A DNA stretch of 64,000 bases from Anoplopoma fimbria (GCF_027596085.1 NC_072456.1:23482718-23546717); one strand, 5' to 3'; shown: positions 13,075-26,939, counted from the stretch's first letter. Notes: generated by a model from the sequence alone, not told the origin. Program-made: numbers and translations.

Positions 13075-13260
13075 CAGTACCAGTCAAAAGTTTGGACTCA
13101 CCTTCTCATTCAACTACTTTGAAGAATCTAAAATATAAAACATTCTGGTTTGTTGAGCATTTGTTTGTTTACCACATAATTCCATATGTGTTCCTTCATA
13201 GTTTGGATGTCTTCAATATTAATCTACAATGTAGAAAAAAAAATAAAAAAAAAAATAAAG
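13075..13260. mobile_element. Tc1/mariner-type inverted-repeat element, right end decayed
   Basis: The left terminal repeat (CAGTACCAGTCAAAAGTTTG...) and a longer interior are intact. The interior is collinear with the reverse complement of the 27225-27459 element, including the GTTCCTTCATAGTTTGGATG stretch. The right terminal repeat is replaced by an A-rich sequence (13233-13265), so this copy cannot fold completely. Confidence 0.75.
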
Positions 13261-15404
13261 AAAAACCAACAATTCAAAGAATAAACACTTTATGCTGAAG
13301 AATGGTAGCTAAGTTTATTTAGCTAATCCCACTTAAACTTCTTACAGTATTTACTTGGACACTGCAACTCATGATACAGACACATTTGCAAACATTAAAA
13401 AGTCATACCAATTTGACCCTTATAACATGGTAGATGTTTTACTTTCTATTACTGACCACATAGTCAGTAACACCAAAGTGAGTTCCTGTATTTAAGTGGT
13501 TTATAAATCAATATGATCCTCATTTGTTTCAGAAACACCTGTTAACTGACATTTTGCATTATGCTTGGAAGTTTGACAATGGTATCATGTTATATAATAT
13601 GAGTGTCTTGGCATGTGTGTACTTTTTGCATACAGTACTTTATATGTCTTGAGGTATTCTTATGTGTACGTATCTCTGTGTGTGTACCTGCAAATATGCA
13701 TAAAGGAACCTTTAAGACGCTACCTTTTAATTGCTGTTGCGTACCAATGGATGCCATTTACTGCAAAACGGTAAATAAAAGCATCAAACTGGTTCATCTT
13801 TAATTTTGTCACACAACATATTAAAACAAGTGAGGTTTTCTTCAACAAAGGGATATTAATTCATAAACCTTTAGTACTATTATGGTGAACCTAAATATAT
13901 AAGTGAACCAGGGTTTCAGTAACAATACAACAGGAGTTCTGCTCAATCATACTTAATATAAAGTATAATCTGTATTATTTGAATGTACTTATGAAACAGG
14001 ATTGTGTGGTTTTACTTTTTCTATGCTGGTTATTTAACAATTAAATTGCTCCTCATTACATGGGATGGCAGTTGAGGCAGAACAGAGCTACTGGTTGCAA
14101 AGCAGACATTTCCGTGGATCCGTCTCCATGCCGACCCTTCAGGATCTCTCTGCGACCCCAGAGGACCCTGCAGCAGCTTAAGGATCAATGGACACTAAAT
14201 ACTCCTTTTGTTAGTGAGAGTCCAGTGCCAGACTAGACCGAGAGCCTCTATCCCTCTCTAAGATACACTGTTGTCCTCTGGTCGTACCTGGTCAGATTGC
14301 CCCTGAAGTACACTCAGAGACACAAGGCTATCATGTGACATCTCTAGATTAGCTCACCATGCAGAACTTCTTCCTGGTGGCCCCTGCAGGTGCTGGTGTG
14401 GAAATTCCTGTGGTTATCATCACTAGCTGAGAGCCCCCATATGTTTCCTGGCTAATTCCAGACCTGTTCAGACGGCATGGCTAATAATCACCTTTAAATA
14501 GCAGTGTACCACATGCCTTGTAAAAGCTTGAGGCAGGGAAATGATGGTGAAGAAGATCAGTGAGTTTTTTTTAGCTATAAAACAGTGGAAGTGTTCTCAG
14601 GTTTCTTCCTCAAGCTGCTCTTTGGGGCAAAGTCCTCATTTGAGCAGAAGTCCTCCTCATTTCTGATTGAACAGGTGCAGGGATGCACGCGGGCCCAAAG
14701 GTTCTTGTCGACTAGAATAACTTATCACCTGTTTCCTAGTCTTTACAAAGCCCAGGTCCTGCTTTGTATCTGTGTTTAACCTACTCTTGAGTGATCACAT
14801 TTCAAATCACAACATTTCTTCTTAATTTCCACTTCTTCATATTAGTTTTTTTGAATATTAGTTTTCAATACAGAGAGATCTGAGTGAATCAGGCATCCCA
14901 TACACAATGACGACAACACGAGAACTGCACTGTGAGCTAGCTTTTTAAATACAACTCAATCACGTTAAATACTTTTTTTTGAAAAGCACTGATAATTATA
15001 AAGTATGTAATTGTTGTGGTGGTACCTTCACGTACCTCGTTTACATAGCATATTTATTTTCTTCCATAAACGCTAGGTTCTGCTTGTAGTTAAAGTTCAT
15101 AAAGTGAAATATACTAAACCATTTAGCCCTGAAATTAAGATTTGTGCATATTTTTTTCTAGAATAAAAGACATTAACAGGACAATTGCATGGATGTCAAC
15201 ACATTTGAAAGCTCTAGCACCACCTACAGGTCACATAGTAAACTTGATCACCACTAACTCACTTTACTGTACAACAGCTTCCAGTATTCACTCAGTTTCT
15301 CTATTGTTTTGCCTGATGTCCGTCAACATAATTCGCTGACATGCATTTAGACTCTTAAAAAAACAAGGCATAATGTTGACAACCTTGAGATTCAAAACAG
15401 TAAA
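13261..15404. other. Intergenic sequence downstream of mau2
   Basis: About 2.1 kb between the left repeat array and the likely mau2 polyadenylation site. Most is AT-rich and plain. The segment 14050-14550 is more complex and GC-balanced than its surroundings and could be a conserved non-coding element. It has no convincing open frame or splice signals, and nothing else is recognised. Confidence 0.5.
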
Positions 15405-16691
15405 TTACTCAATTCTTTTTAATCATATTTTATTGGAAAATTATTGAAAACAATGTAAGCATTAAAAACATATGCATTGGATAGAATATGGCTAGTACTC
15501 AAGCTTAAACTGTGTCCGTACAGAGTGCCTCAAATACCAAGCATTGAGATTTCTACTCAGGATAGCTAAAAATACATATCACACTTTACTAAATTGCCTT
15601 TATAAAATGTCACTGTACAATAAAGGTTCAACGAGTGGCAAATCTATACAAACATACTGTAAAGAAAGCATTTAGTAGAACTATCAAGACAAATTAAAAT
15701 ATAACAAAATAAAATAAATTTGCTTTTGTTTTGAATATCTGAAGATTACCGTGAGCTCCAAAAGTCTAAACCGGAATTGTAAAAATGAATACATTGACAG
15801 GGAATTTATATATTATGGAAAAATACATCAGTTGTGTTGCTTTTAAAAGGGTTTGTGGTAAAACCTCACAGCCACCAAAATGATATAAAACTCACAAAGC
15901 ATTGAAACATCGCTCATCAACAGACCCCCAACAGAGAAATATTTCGGTCCACAGAGGCACCGCTCCAATGCTATGTACGCTGACAATTTGTACGGTGAAA
16001 CTTTTTCAACTGATTAATGTGTGAAAATATATTACAAGATGTCTCTCTTCTTTCGAATATGGATTTTGTGCAAAAAAAATGATCAACCAAGAATTTATTG
16101 TTAGCAACCCAAACTATAGTACAGGGGAGTCCACGTCAGTAACTTCCATGCATGAAAAAAAAAAAACAAAAAAATAAAGAGGATCCATACAAAAAAAGGC
16201 AAGATGTAAAATATTTACCAACAGATACAAAAATATCAACATGAATAAATTAATTTCTTCTACATTTCTTTACTGCTCGCCCCTCTATCTAGCCCCTCCT
16301 TTTTTTCCAGAGGAACCTGGCAACCGTAGAGAAGGGTTCTCCATATCCGAGGCAAAGAAGCCCTTTTATACGTCGCTATGTGTCGTTCACCAACTCCCAA
16401 TAAAGAGTCCGAACCCGCCCTGCATCCATGCCATCGGAAAGTGTGAAATACATGCACAACAGTCGTTGTAATTTCTTTACAACAATTAAAGAAGTGATAG
16501 ACAATCAGGAAGCAATCTCGAGAAACTAATAAAGTGAAGGCCTGAACTCTTGTGACCTGTTAAAAATCCTCTCAAATCTCAGCTACAGTGGTCTGATAGC
16601 AGGTTGTTAGGCATCGATCTGTCGCTTGTGATAATGTACCAGCTTCAGCCATATTGTGAGACAGACGGGGTTTTTCTTTTTTTTTTTCCCC
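15405..16691 (-). other. mau2: mau2 3' untranslated region
   Basis: AT-rich sequence following the mau2 stop codon (TGA at 16692-16694 read on the minus strand). No splice signals or coding frames are evident. The most distal good polyadenylation signal is at 15429-15434, giving a 3' UTR of about 1.28 kb. An earlier AATAAA on the minus strand near 16093 could produce a shorter form. The end point is inferred from the hexamer position only. Confidence 0.6.
15429..15434 (-). terminator. mau2: Candidate mau2 polyadenylation signal
   Basis: A canonical AATAAA on the minus strand (TTTATT on the plus strand), inside CATATTTTATTGG. Cleavage would be expected 10-30 bases further left, about 15400-15420. 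Confidence 0.5.
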
Positions 16692-19600
16692 TCATAGCAG
16701 GCTTGCAAGGCTGGTGGTCGGGCCGTTCTGGGCTTGGATCTGGACAGGAGGAGGGCCATCAGTCCACTGAAAGACACACAGAAAGATAAAGAAATATCAG
16801 TACGGGGAAACGAAGATGCAGAAAATAGATAGAAGGGAAACGTAGGGCTGGGTATCGGAAAACACAGCTCCTTCATGCACCAACGGAATGGTGACGGTCC
16901 TACTAGGTAGCGAAAAACTCTGTGCTTTACAGGAATTGTATTATGCCTTGGAAGCGGAGGAAACAAGACCTGCTTTCACCTAGAATGCAACATGAGAAAC
17001 ATTTGAAAAAGCCTTTCAGGGTATTGCCAGAGTTTCTCTTATGTTTGCATGACGCTGCAAAAATGTCACACAATCATTAATGAGTCTGCTCTCGTGTCTC
17101 AGAGTGCAGGGGAGCCTCTCCACAAACACACAGAGCCCAGCAGAGGACAGACGGTAGATAACGTTGTGAGTTATGTTACAAACAGGCTTGATAGTGATCG
17201 ACTAGCTAACGTGCAGAGGGATTCTGGGTTTTTGTGTTTTAAGCTGAGCAACACCAGAGACTATGATCCTGTTTTGCCTTTGTTGGTCTCTGGAAGTTTG
17301 CTGGAAGTAATTTAATGTAGCCATTGTGCATTTTATGTTGAGGGAGCACTGTGCCAGACTCCAGCCTTTTAAGTGCTACGTTTGCTTCTCAGGAACCAGA
17401 TTTAATAGGGACGCGACTTCTAACATAAGTGCTTTGCGGTGGTTCTAATTATGCCGATGTGAAGAGCGGTCAGTGTGGTTGTCAAAAAGTAACAAAATTG
17501 ATACATTTTTTTGGAAAAGTAACTGTTAAATATTTAAAGAAACCATAAAGTGTTGAATTTAAGAACAGAATCTGGTGGGGAGGTAAAGTTAAACTGGGCT
17601 ATTCTTTTTTTATGTTGCAAACGTGTCGGTTTTTCCAATTAAATAATACCTCTAGTTATTCACAATGACAGACTTTTAAACACAATGAACTCTAATTTCA
17701 AGAAAAGATCACGTTTCCATAATCAATTTTACACATAGGAGAGAAATGAGCTGAGCATAGTTGTTTTACTAATTAGGCTATGAAGTTTCCATTCACACAA
17801 CGACAACATCAGGAAAAAGTATCTTTGTGGTATCGTAATCGAAATCAAGGTATCGGTAACTGAACTTTTCCAACGATACCCATCCCAAGCGAGAGGAGGT
17901 AATGAAGAGTAACGACACGTGAACGTTTAGATCCACGTTAATCTGTTTGACGTACACTGATGAGGTTATGCTCGGGGAGGCTGCAGGCAGCGATGTGGTC
18001 CTGCAGCAGCTGCTGGGAGAAGTTCTGGTGCATCTGGGCCGCTTCATGGGCATCCATGGTGTTCCCGAGGGCCTTGTTCAAGTCTGCAAGCACAGCACGC
18101 TTCATCACTCAAACACAGCCTTGTTTTCTCAAGAACAAGAGACTTTGGGATTTAAATGTAACAGAAGAGTCAAGTTTTAAAAGTTCTGCAAAGCCTGTTT
18201 AACAAGTAGAAAATCTAAGAACAAAACTGATGTCACATATAAAAGGGAAAAAGGTCATTATGTACCTTTCAACAGGGCCGAAGACCAGAGCTGAACAGAC
18301 ATGTCGGGGATCTTGCTGGCCAGCTGCATGGCAGGTACAACCATGTTGTTGCTTTCCTAAAGAGAAAAAGGGAAACTTACTTTAGAAATCAAGAATGGTG
18401 AAAACAACGAGAGGACGATCCTCATCTATAAATAGGCCCCTTTCACAGCGGCCATTTTGGCATGTCACTGAAGGGTAAACACAGGTGTAAACGATAACAT
18501 TAACTATGCCCCAGGACCGTGTTACTGTGCATGCTGGCTCGCTGCAATGACATGGCAAAATGGCTGCTAGGCAAATAAGCCTGTACTCTTTAGCATTAAA
18601 AGACTTCTATGTGAATGCTATTGTCTCCTACAGGGCAAGGGTCATTTTTGGATCACTCATGTGTATAAAATGTTTGTTTTAATTCATAATTTTTGCAGAG
18701 AAAATAATAATCCCCACAAATTATTCACTTGATGCTTCAAAGTAGTTACTGTAGAAAAGAAGATTAGTTTTGTCGAGTATGTTTAAGTTTGAAAGTGAAA
18801 TTCCGTTGTTTTAAATTAAATCATTTATAAAAATATTTTTAAATATTGAAGTAGTAGCTCTATAACTTCAGCATCTCAGCGTTTCTCTTGTCAGTTGATT
18901 TTTGGATTTATATCTAATGGCTTCATAGAAATGATTTTTGCTTCGTCACCTTACAAAAAGGCACAAAGATGGAAGGGTTTTATTACATTGCAGCACAACA
19001 TGCCTCAAGATGAGTCAGCTAAACTGAGCTGGCTTCCTTCACTGCTGCCTCTCTTTATTTCTCATATGGTCAGGCCACAAAAATAACTGAAGTCTATGAA
19101 TAAAGAACAAGCTGATTTATGTTCATCTGTATTCACCAACAGACACTGCATTAAAGTCAATCTAAGGTTGAGTGTAGGAGCTAATTAGGGGGGTATATTA
19201 GCCATTGATTCGGGAAAATCTTATATATATATATTATTTACATAGGGTTCTATGTATAAGGATATTATTTTCTAAGTTTTTGCAAAAGTTATAAACTGTT
19301 TCACAAATGAAGCCCTAGCTGCTCATGGAAAGTAATGCGGGTGAACAAGAACCGATAGGAATATGAAAACAGTTTTTTTCTTATCTTGATTCAGTTCCAA
19401 AAAGATAAAAAAAAAACAGCTTTTGAGCATTAGGCCAATCTGTCACGTATTCATGAGTCTTACTCTGTGGTTGCCCAGCACGTAGAAGATGTGGCCCAGC
19501 AGAACCAGGGAGCAGGCAGTCAGTCTGTTCAGGTCCTCGGCGTTAGACATCTTCAGGGTTTCTCTGAGGAAGCGTCTGAGACACAACAAGGTATAAATAT

Positions 19601-19839
19601 GTAAACATGTGCAGATGCAGGGCGGATCTGTGGTCGTGATTGCCTTTAACTGTTTAAGATTCTACATACTTGGCCTCGTTGTAGCGTCCTTGAAAGAAGG
19701 ACAGGAGTCCTCTGATGTAGAAGGCTGCAGCCCGGAGGCAATGGGAGCTGAATCCAAAACAAAGACAACGGATGCATATTTAACAATCTGAACCAGTTGA
19801 AACAAAATGCATGTGTTAAATGTATTGCGCTGTGTTATG

Positions 19840-19872
<33 letters not shown>

Positions 19873-21446
19873 TATAAATACAAACTGTAAAAACCGTATG
19901 CCTCTTACCTTACTGGGAAGTTATGGTCTGGGTTTATTCTCTCTAGGAGGCTGTACAACTGAAGAAGAAATAAAACAGGAAATACGTTAAAGGGTAGTTT
20001 GACACCTGTAGTGTCATGTTACATTGTTGCATTTAAGTTCTGGTACAGTTCCTGTTCACAAATGACTTTACACAAATGAACCGAAAAGGAGTAAACATGA
20101 TCGAATGGACAGTTGTGACGATTGTCATCCTGCATCATCAGGACCAACGTTTCAAAAATCGACTTTAATGCTTCTGTGTGTGTGTGTGTGTGTATCTATG
20201 CTTCGGATTATTAACTTGTTATGAGCATTATTACACTTTAAAATCGACCACATGCGATGGTAAATAATGGTAGACGCAGGGCAGAAAGTTAACTGCATGT
20301 GAACGCACAGTGAGAACGTGATGGAGCACATGGACAGGCACACGATGCACAGTACAATGGGTTCGCTATCAAACACCTTTTAATGGAGTTAATGCACCGA
20401 CTTCTTTAAAGTATTGTGCTGAGCTATTGCTGTGCTATTGCTTGAAAAATGTCTCAACAGCACTCCCATGTGGAAAAACTATGTAATGGCAAAATATCTT
20501 CATCAAAAACCTGACATAATGAACACTGACCACCTTCTTTTTAGAAGTGCTTCATTGCAGTGCATTGTTCAAATTTAAAGAAGTGACCCGTTATTACTTC
20601 ACCAACCTCCTGGTGTCGGTTCCCTTCCCTTATGTAGACACTGGCCAAGTTGGTTACGATGTATGTCCACAGTTCCTGGTGTGTGGTGAGCTGAAACCCA
20701 ACAACATCTTTTGAGTTAAGAGGAGAGAGCAGCTGCCGCAGAGTAGACGAGGAGAGAAGAAGTAGGACGAGTAAAAAGAGAGGAAGAAACACACAAAGTG
20801 ACATTAACTGTGGAGCGTATTCATCATGTACTCACCCGCAAAGCCGTGGTAAACTGTGCCTCTGCGTTATCCATACAGTTCACCGAGATACAGTACAGAC
20901 CCTGGGACATGAGAAGAGGAACAGATCGACCATTACAGATGTCCATTTGTAACGGAAACAGGGATATAGTAGTATTGAAAGAAATATGTGTTTCTTCTGT
21001 AATAAGAGAGAGCTTATGGAATGTAAAACTTCTTCCTCCGTGTCCTCAAAGTTGTCCTAAGTTTAACACTTTGTTAAATTTGTATTTCAGGGTTTTAACA
21101 TGCGCAAAATAAATCTAAATCTATCTAATAATAAAACAATAAAAAAAACAATATTCCAACATCCCTTACTTATTTTCATTATTTACACGTCTACTGCAAA
21201 ATCTATTGAACTCCTTTTAAAACTTGATTTTTGAAGGTAACAATATTTTAAATGAGAAGAGGTATTTTTTATTTTACTAGAATTCCTCAAATATAAATGA
21301 GGGATGACTCAAAAATAACAAAAACATTTATTTTAATGTTTAAAAAAATCGACATTAAAAAGAAACTTGACCACTGACGATGTCTCCAATTGTTTTCAGT
21401 GAACATTATTTAACGAGAATTGATCTGAAACTTTTGTCTTTTCAGA

Positions 21447-21491
<45 letters not shown>

Positions 21492-21952
21492 ATGTGGAAG
21501 CAGGTTTTGGTTGAAAATACTCACTAATAGCGTGTGAAGCTGAGCAGCGTGGTTGGTGAATAACCTGGGGGACTGCTGGCACAGCTGGCACACCTGTGAG
21601 ATCTGAACGGACAGAACAGAACAGAACAGAACGTTTACTTCCACAAGCTCATTCAAGCATTTGTTAATCTTGTGACATACTACAAAAGCAACCCGCTGGA
21701 CTGGATGGTTTTTTCACACCACAAACATATTGAACAAAGCAGAAACAGCGTACCTCTTGTAACGCAGTGGCCTTGTGGCCCGTGACGAGTCTACACATGA
21801 TGATGTGCTCCAGTAGAATGACTTGAAAGGTAGAGAGGATGGGGCTGCAGTCCAACACTGACACACGGAAATAAACATAATACATCATACACAAACAAGT
21901 GGTGGAAAATCTTTTTTTTTACAGTTTGAAAAGCACAGTTCCTCTTTATATA

Positions 21953-22010
<58 letters not shown>

Positions 22011-25000
22011 CCATTTTTAGAGAAGCACAGTAGCATGTTTGGTGACTCACTTTTTAGTTTCTCTAGTTGCATAAGAGCCTTGTCTGTGTACTTCTGAGCT
22101 TTCTCCAGGTAGCCTGCCTGCATGGAGTGCATGACTGTCACCTGTGAAACGACAAGAAGGAGTAGATATTAAACACCGTCAACCAATTACTAATTAAGAC
22201 GTGCATGTTGTAACGCTGCAGTTGTATCAAGCTATCCAGTCATTTTTGTCACTTATCAAGGCGTAGTTATTGGTTGTCTTTTAGTTACCAAGTTATCAGA
22301 TGCAACTTAAATGCAACCTAAATGAAAAATGACAACACTTCATCAAGACAGCCTGGTGTTTCCGTTTCCTCTTCTTCTGTCAAAATACATTCTGGATCAA
22401 GTGCGGCAAGTGTGCTTTATTTACAAAGCCAGAGGTCTCAGAAGACATCCAACCTCTCCCGCCCAATGACCAGAACAGTGTGCGTTCTTTAAGAGGATAA
22501 AAGCACTAATATAATAGAAAACCTTTAAAGTAAATGGGGAAATACATTTGATGATCACACGAACATTTCAGTTACATGCCCATGAAGTATTTTCTGAATA
22601 CTCTATTCTTGTATTTTTGGTTGATACTTGACTACATGATCGAAAGTCACTTATGGACTACGCTCACTAAAACTAATCTAAAGATAACCCGATTACAATT
22701 CTCTTGGTTGATTCATATTTCTTAGAAGTGGGATCCTCTGTTTCTCTCTTTCTAAGAACTATAAAGAGACAGCATAAACCAACGTCTTTGTAACTTTTCT
22801 TGCATGGAGAACTCAGAATCAACGGTGTGTTCATAACAAAACATTGTCTATTAAATAACCGGACCTTCTTGTTATCAAAACCTTGTTTTTAAGGTCGTTC
22901 CTCCTCGCTTTATTTTGACTTGCAGTTGATATAGTTCGTAACCTCTATCTCTTCTTCACTCACACTGAAGAGCTTCCACATCGACAACATGGTGCGTACG
23001 TGTGGCTGTGACTATACTGCGTGTGAGACTGAAAACTTGAATGCTGCACATATGTGTGTCATTTTGAAATGGCAACAAAAAATGAAAATATACAAAAGCG
23101 ATAATTCGGTCACGGCCGATCACCTGACAACTGGCTGGTTTTTGAACGGTGGCTAAAACAATCAGTGCATCTTTACCAAATACTAGCCAAAAATGCAGGA
23201 TGGGCCCCACTTCATTTCGGAGTAGTGCAACATAAACGTTCAGAAGAAGAAAAACTGTGGAGGTCGGTGTGTTAAGTTGGAGGATTCAAAGAAAGAGAAG
23301 TGTCATTACCAAATAGACGAGGACACACATGTGCTCCTTGGGCAGCCAGTGGAAGAGGTCGGCTGGGTTGCTGGGCAGAATCTCATCATCGTGGAGTGTA
23401 GAGATGGTCTGGATGCACTGCTGCAGCTGCTTCAGACACGGCTTCACACTTTTCACCTTGAGAGACATGGACACAAAGATATATATACACACACCGTCTC
23501 AGCTTCACGTAGTTTGAAACAACCAGACGACAAAAAGACTTCTGTCACACTTCACAGAGACTTGGTTTTCCTACCTGTCCAGCATCCAGGTAGTGTGTGA
23601 CCTGTAGGACCAGGAAGAAGACCCTCAGGGACTCCTTCTGGATCGGGTTTCCCTGCCAGTTTTCTACAATAGTTCCGCACAGTGTGAGCAGAGGATGCAC
23701 CTCCCCAAGCTTCCTCTCCATTAGCAGCAACTACGGATAAAAAGAAAGGAAAAAAAAAAACATCACCACAATCAAAACCTGATAGAATTTGATGTTAAAA
23801 ACAACAACGTGTACTGATGTATAGTTATTGATATAAACAAAATATAGTATTTGTTTGTTAAAAGCATTTGTTTGGTGTTGAAAGAGAACTATCCTTGTTT
23901 ATGCTGTCGTAGTGTAACAGTACAAATAGCATAATAAACGTAAAGTAGAGCAGATGACTCACCATTCCTTTACTGAGGAGAAACAGCGCCCTAAAAAGCA
24001 AAAACACCAAGTAAGCTTTTTTTCTCCAGCCAGTTCTCACAATCAATCAATATTTCATATATCAATAAGCACTTTCTGCAACAGTTATTTTGGTAGCACG
24101 GATGCACCAGTGTCGAGGCGTGTTAAAATACTCAGAACTGGTTGAACTGTGTCCACTACAAGAGAAAGGTGCAACTGTCACGACACTTTTACAAAGAGCA
24201 ACATTTTACTTTAATGAAGATGAATCGAAGATGAACGTTATTATTTTCTTTACAATGGTATTAAGGGATTTGACGGGTAAACAAGATGGCAAACCCTGGA
24301 GGACAGTGAATCAGTGAGGGTTTAGGGATTGAGACTGACAAATTACTCATACTTGTCCTTGGTCTGGTTTTTGTGCTCTGCAGATTAAAAGTAATTAAAA
24401 GTAATCAACTGGAATTTCCTGTGCGAACAAAGGTTCCAACCCTTTTCATAAATACTTCTAATGGTGTCTCCTCCTTTCACAAATACAAATGCTTTGGACT
24501 TTGGATGAACAAAAGTCTAAACATTCAACACCATACAGACCATCACAAAAAGAAATTCAAACACACAATGGGTTTTCTTTTAGTCCTGTTTTTCATGCCA
24601 TCGAGAAAAGGCTTAGTTTCAACCTTTTTTTATTGTGTTAATAAAATGTATTTAAAGGTTTGCAACACCATCCATCTTGTCTAAACTTGACCCGCTGTAT
24701 CACTCAGCCCTGAAGCTATAAACTTAAGACCCACATCTATTTATATTATTTCAAATTTAGAAAAAGGGAAGTGGCCTCTTCTGGCTGCAGCTAATTTAAT
24801 TTACTAACAAAAAATATGCAAAATGCTGGCTTGTTAATGCTCTGAGTTATTGCATACTGTATTTTTTCTTCTCCATTGATGCTGCTGATATTTGATGTTG
24901 TTGTCCTGTTATGTGTTGGATGCTGCTATTTGACTGTGTCTGGGCTAGGACTGACTACTAAAAGAGGTTTTCATGTCAATATGACTTCCGAGTTCAATAA

Positions 25001-26484
25001 ATGTCAGATGCAAACCAAGAAAAGACATAAATATGTTGTGAACGAGAGGACTGGGTGACATTTACCTGGTATATTCAGACCCAACCACTCGGGCGTACTC
25101 GGCTCCGACCCCCAGCAGGTCACATGCCGACACCAAGTCTTTCTCCAGTGTATGAAGTTGCTGAAAGAAGCAATAAGAACATTTCTATCTTTTGCTATTT
25201 GGACACTTGCAAAATCCAATTAAAAACATGTGTAATACAAGTGTGAGCACACAGACTAACCAAGAGCCTGCGCATGAAAATGACTTTGGGAATGCAACAA
25301 TGTGACCCCTGTTCATGCTGTTGCACTGATACATACCGCCAACTGGAACAACAATCTGCAGTGCCAGTATGGTGTTTGTTGTGAAATCTGGATCGCCTTG
25401 CGCAGGAGGGGTTTTGCAGAGTCCACCAAATTCTGAAAAGTGATTCAAAATGATAAACAGAGCAATAATCAAATCATAAAACTCATTTTGACCACATGAC
25501 ACTAATACACTGTGCAATACAATAGTTATAATAGTTTCTGTCTGTATATATAAGTTATTTCTTTACTGTTTTTTTTATTGATTTCTTATTTATTACTTGT
25601 TTTGATTTTTTTATTGCACATTTGCTTATTTATAATACTTGTTTTGATCTTGTTTTTTTATTTCACATTTGCTTATTTATAATACTTGTTTTGATCTTGT
25701 TTTATTTTTATTTTTTTTACTATGTCTCTTGTTTGCTGCTGTAATCCTGTAAATTTCTAATAAAGGATTATCTTATTTTATCTTATAAAAAAAAAGAAAT
25801 GCACAGTCAATCCTGCATGGATCATCATATAACCATGTCAATGTAAAGTGGCTGCAAAGAAGTGATGAATGCATGTATGAAAGCTAAAAAAAATGGGATT
25901 TACCTGTTGGCAGAAGAGTTCTGACAAAATGCTTGCAGCTTCAAATTTGACATCTTCAAACTGAGGGACTTGTTGAGATATGAACCACTGAAACACAAAA
26001 CACACACACAAAACGTCAGCAGTGATGATTCCCACACATATTATTAATTATCCCATAATATAAAAAAAAACCTTTAATAAATCTACATTTAAACTTCTTT
26101 CAACATTTAACCGTCCTGAATTAACAGCTTTTTAAAAAATAAAAATAAATCATCTTGCTCGTTTTTTTCACCCCCCTCCCGCTTGCGGCCTACACCCTTC
26201 CCCGTCCTCCGCCGCATCCCCGCTCTTTCCTGAAACCGAACGCCGCTCACCGCTTTCTCCAGGTGGCTGCGGGCCAGCTCGCTGTTCTTGGTGTGGTGGT
26301 AGAGGACCGAGCCCAGCTGGAGATGTGTCCGGGCCTCGATCCTCTGCGGCGGCTTGAACTGAAACACCGCCTGTAGACAGTGCACGCAGAGTCGGATCTT
26401 GGGCGGGCTGGAGGTTCTGAAATGCTCCGCAAAGCCGAGAAGGGCGAGGTACCAGCGCTCCGGGGCCTCTACGTTTGACGCCAT
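16692..26484 (-). CDS. mau2: MAU2 (SCC4) sister chromatid cohesion factor, complete, 18 coding exons, 598 aa
   Basis: MAU2 is the TPR-repeat partner that wraps the N-terminus of NIPBL. Together they load cohesin onto chromatin in the nucleus. Coding exons, 5' to 3' on the minus strand: 26251-26484, 25904-25987, 25337-25432, 25066-25160, 23963-23990, 23575-23730, 23310-23456, 22051-22141, 21754-21857, 21525-21602, 20836-20901, 20607-20690, 19909-19958, 19670-19747, 19464-19575, 18266-18356, 17956-18083, 16692-16766. They join in frame to 598 codons plus TGA (human protein about 613 aa). Recognisable stretches include [20 protein letters not shown] in exon 1, [20 protein letters not shown] in exon 6, [20 protein letters not shown] in exon 7, [20 protein letters not shown] in exon 10 and WTDGPPP...SLASLL at the C-terminus. 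The start is the ATG before ASNVEAPE. It lacks the Ala-rich N-terminal extension of mammals. Exon 5 is a 28-base microexon. The donor of exon 12 is ambiguous: GAG|GTTGGT at 20607 keeps the usual length, but 20598 would add three residues. Repeats fill several introns. Confidence 0.96.
16843..17887. mobile_element. Non-autonomous DNA transposon with short terminal inverted repeats, in the last mau2 intron
   Basis: The left end reads TAGGGCTGGGTATCGG (16843-16858) and the right end CGATACCCATCCCA (17874-17887), inverted repeats of about 15 bases with two differences. The GGGCTGGGTATCG/CGATACCCAGCCC pair is, from general knowledge, a common element end in teleost genomes. The interior of about 1 kb has no transposase-like frame. 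It lies between mau2 exons 17 and 18, away from the splice sites. Target duplications are not clear. Confidence 0.55.
19839..19870. repeat. (TA)n microsatellite in a mau2 intron
   Basis: A TA run of about 32 bases, roughly 40 bases from the 5' splice site of mau2 exon 13 (19909). Confidence 0.9.
21450..21489. repeat. (AC)n microsatellite in a mau2 intron
   Basis: An AC run of about 40 bases, lying 36 bases past the mau2 exon 10 donor (21525). On the transcript it reads as (GU)n close to the splice site. Confidence 0.92.
21953..22006. repeat. (TA)n microsatellite in a mau2 intron
   Basis: A TA run of about 54 bases, 45 bases beyond the mau2 exon 8 donor (22051). Confidence 0.92.
25548..25794 (+). 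mobile_element. LINE-like 3' tail in mau2 intron 2
   Basis: T-rich segment containing two direct copies of a unit TTTGCTTATTTATAATACTT followed by GTTTTGATCTTG, then GTCTCTTGTTTGCTGCTGTAATCCTG and AATAAAGGATTATCTTATT near the right end. The same layout in reverse complement forms the insertion at 28339-28505, so the two are copies of one family. The AATAAAGG-plus-TATCTTA tail is typical of 5'-truncated fish non-LTR elements. It is inserted between mau2 exons 2 and 3. Confidence 0.65.
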
Positions 26485-26639
26485 TTTCCCCGACAACAAC
26501 AAGTTTTTTCAGCGCTATGGCCAGACTCCCAGGTTGCCAGGTTTGGGGTCTAAACCCCCGAAGCCATCGTTTTTGTTTTTAATTGAATCGTTTAAATGTA
26601 ATAGTGTATGATGACTAACATTTGTTACACGGTTTTATA

Positions 26640-26939
26640 ATTTATTTGTACAACTACAGTACCAGTCAAAAGCTCGGACACACCTTCTCATTCAATGTTT
26701 TTCTTTCTTTATTGTTTTTATTTTTTCTGTATGACTGTATATATATATATATTTTTTATTTTTTTACTTCCCTTCCTATATAAAAAAAATAATATATATT
26801 AAAATATTATCTTGTCCCTATTTTTGTTTTTACTCTCCCTTCCTATATATAAAGTACCAGTTAAAAAACCTTCTCAATTTCTTTTTTTCTTATTTATATA
26901 TATGACTGTATATATATATTTTTGTTTTTACTCTCCCTT

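Noticed and set aside
25185..25517. 110-codon minus-strand frame across mau2 exon 3
   Set aside because: The true exon is in a different frame ([14 protein letters not shown]...). The listed frame reads through intron sequence.
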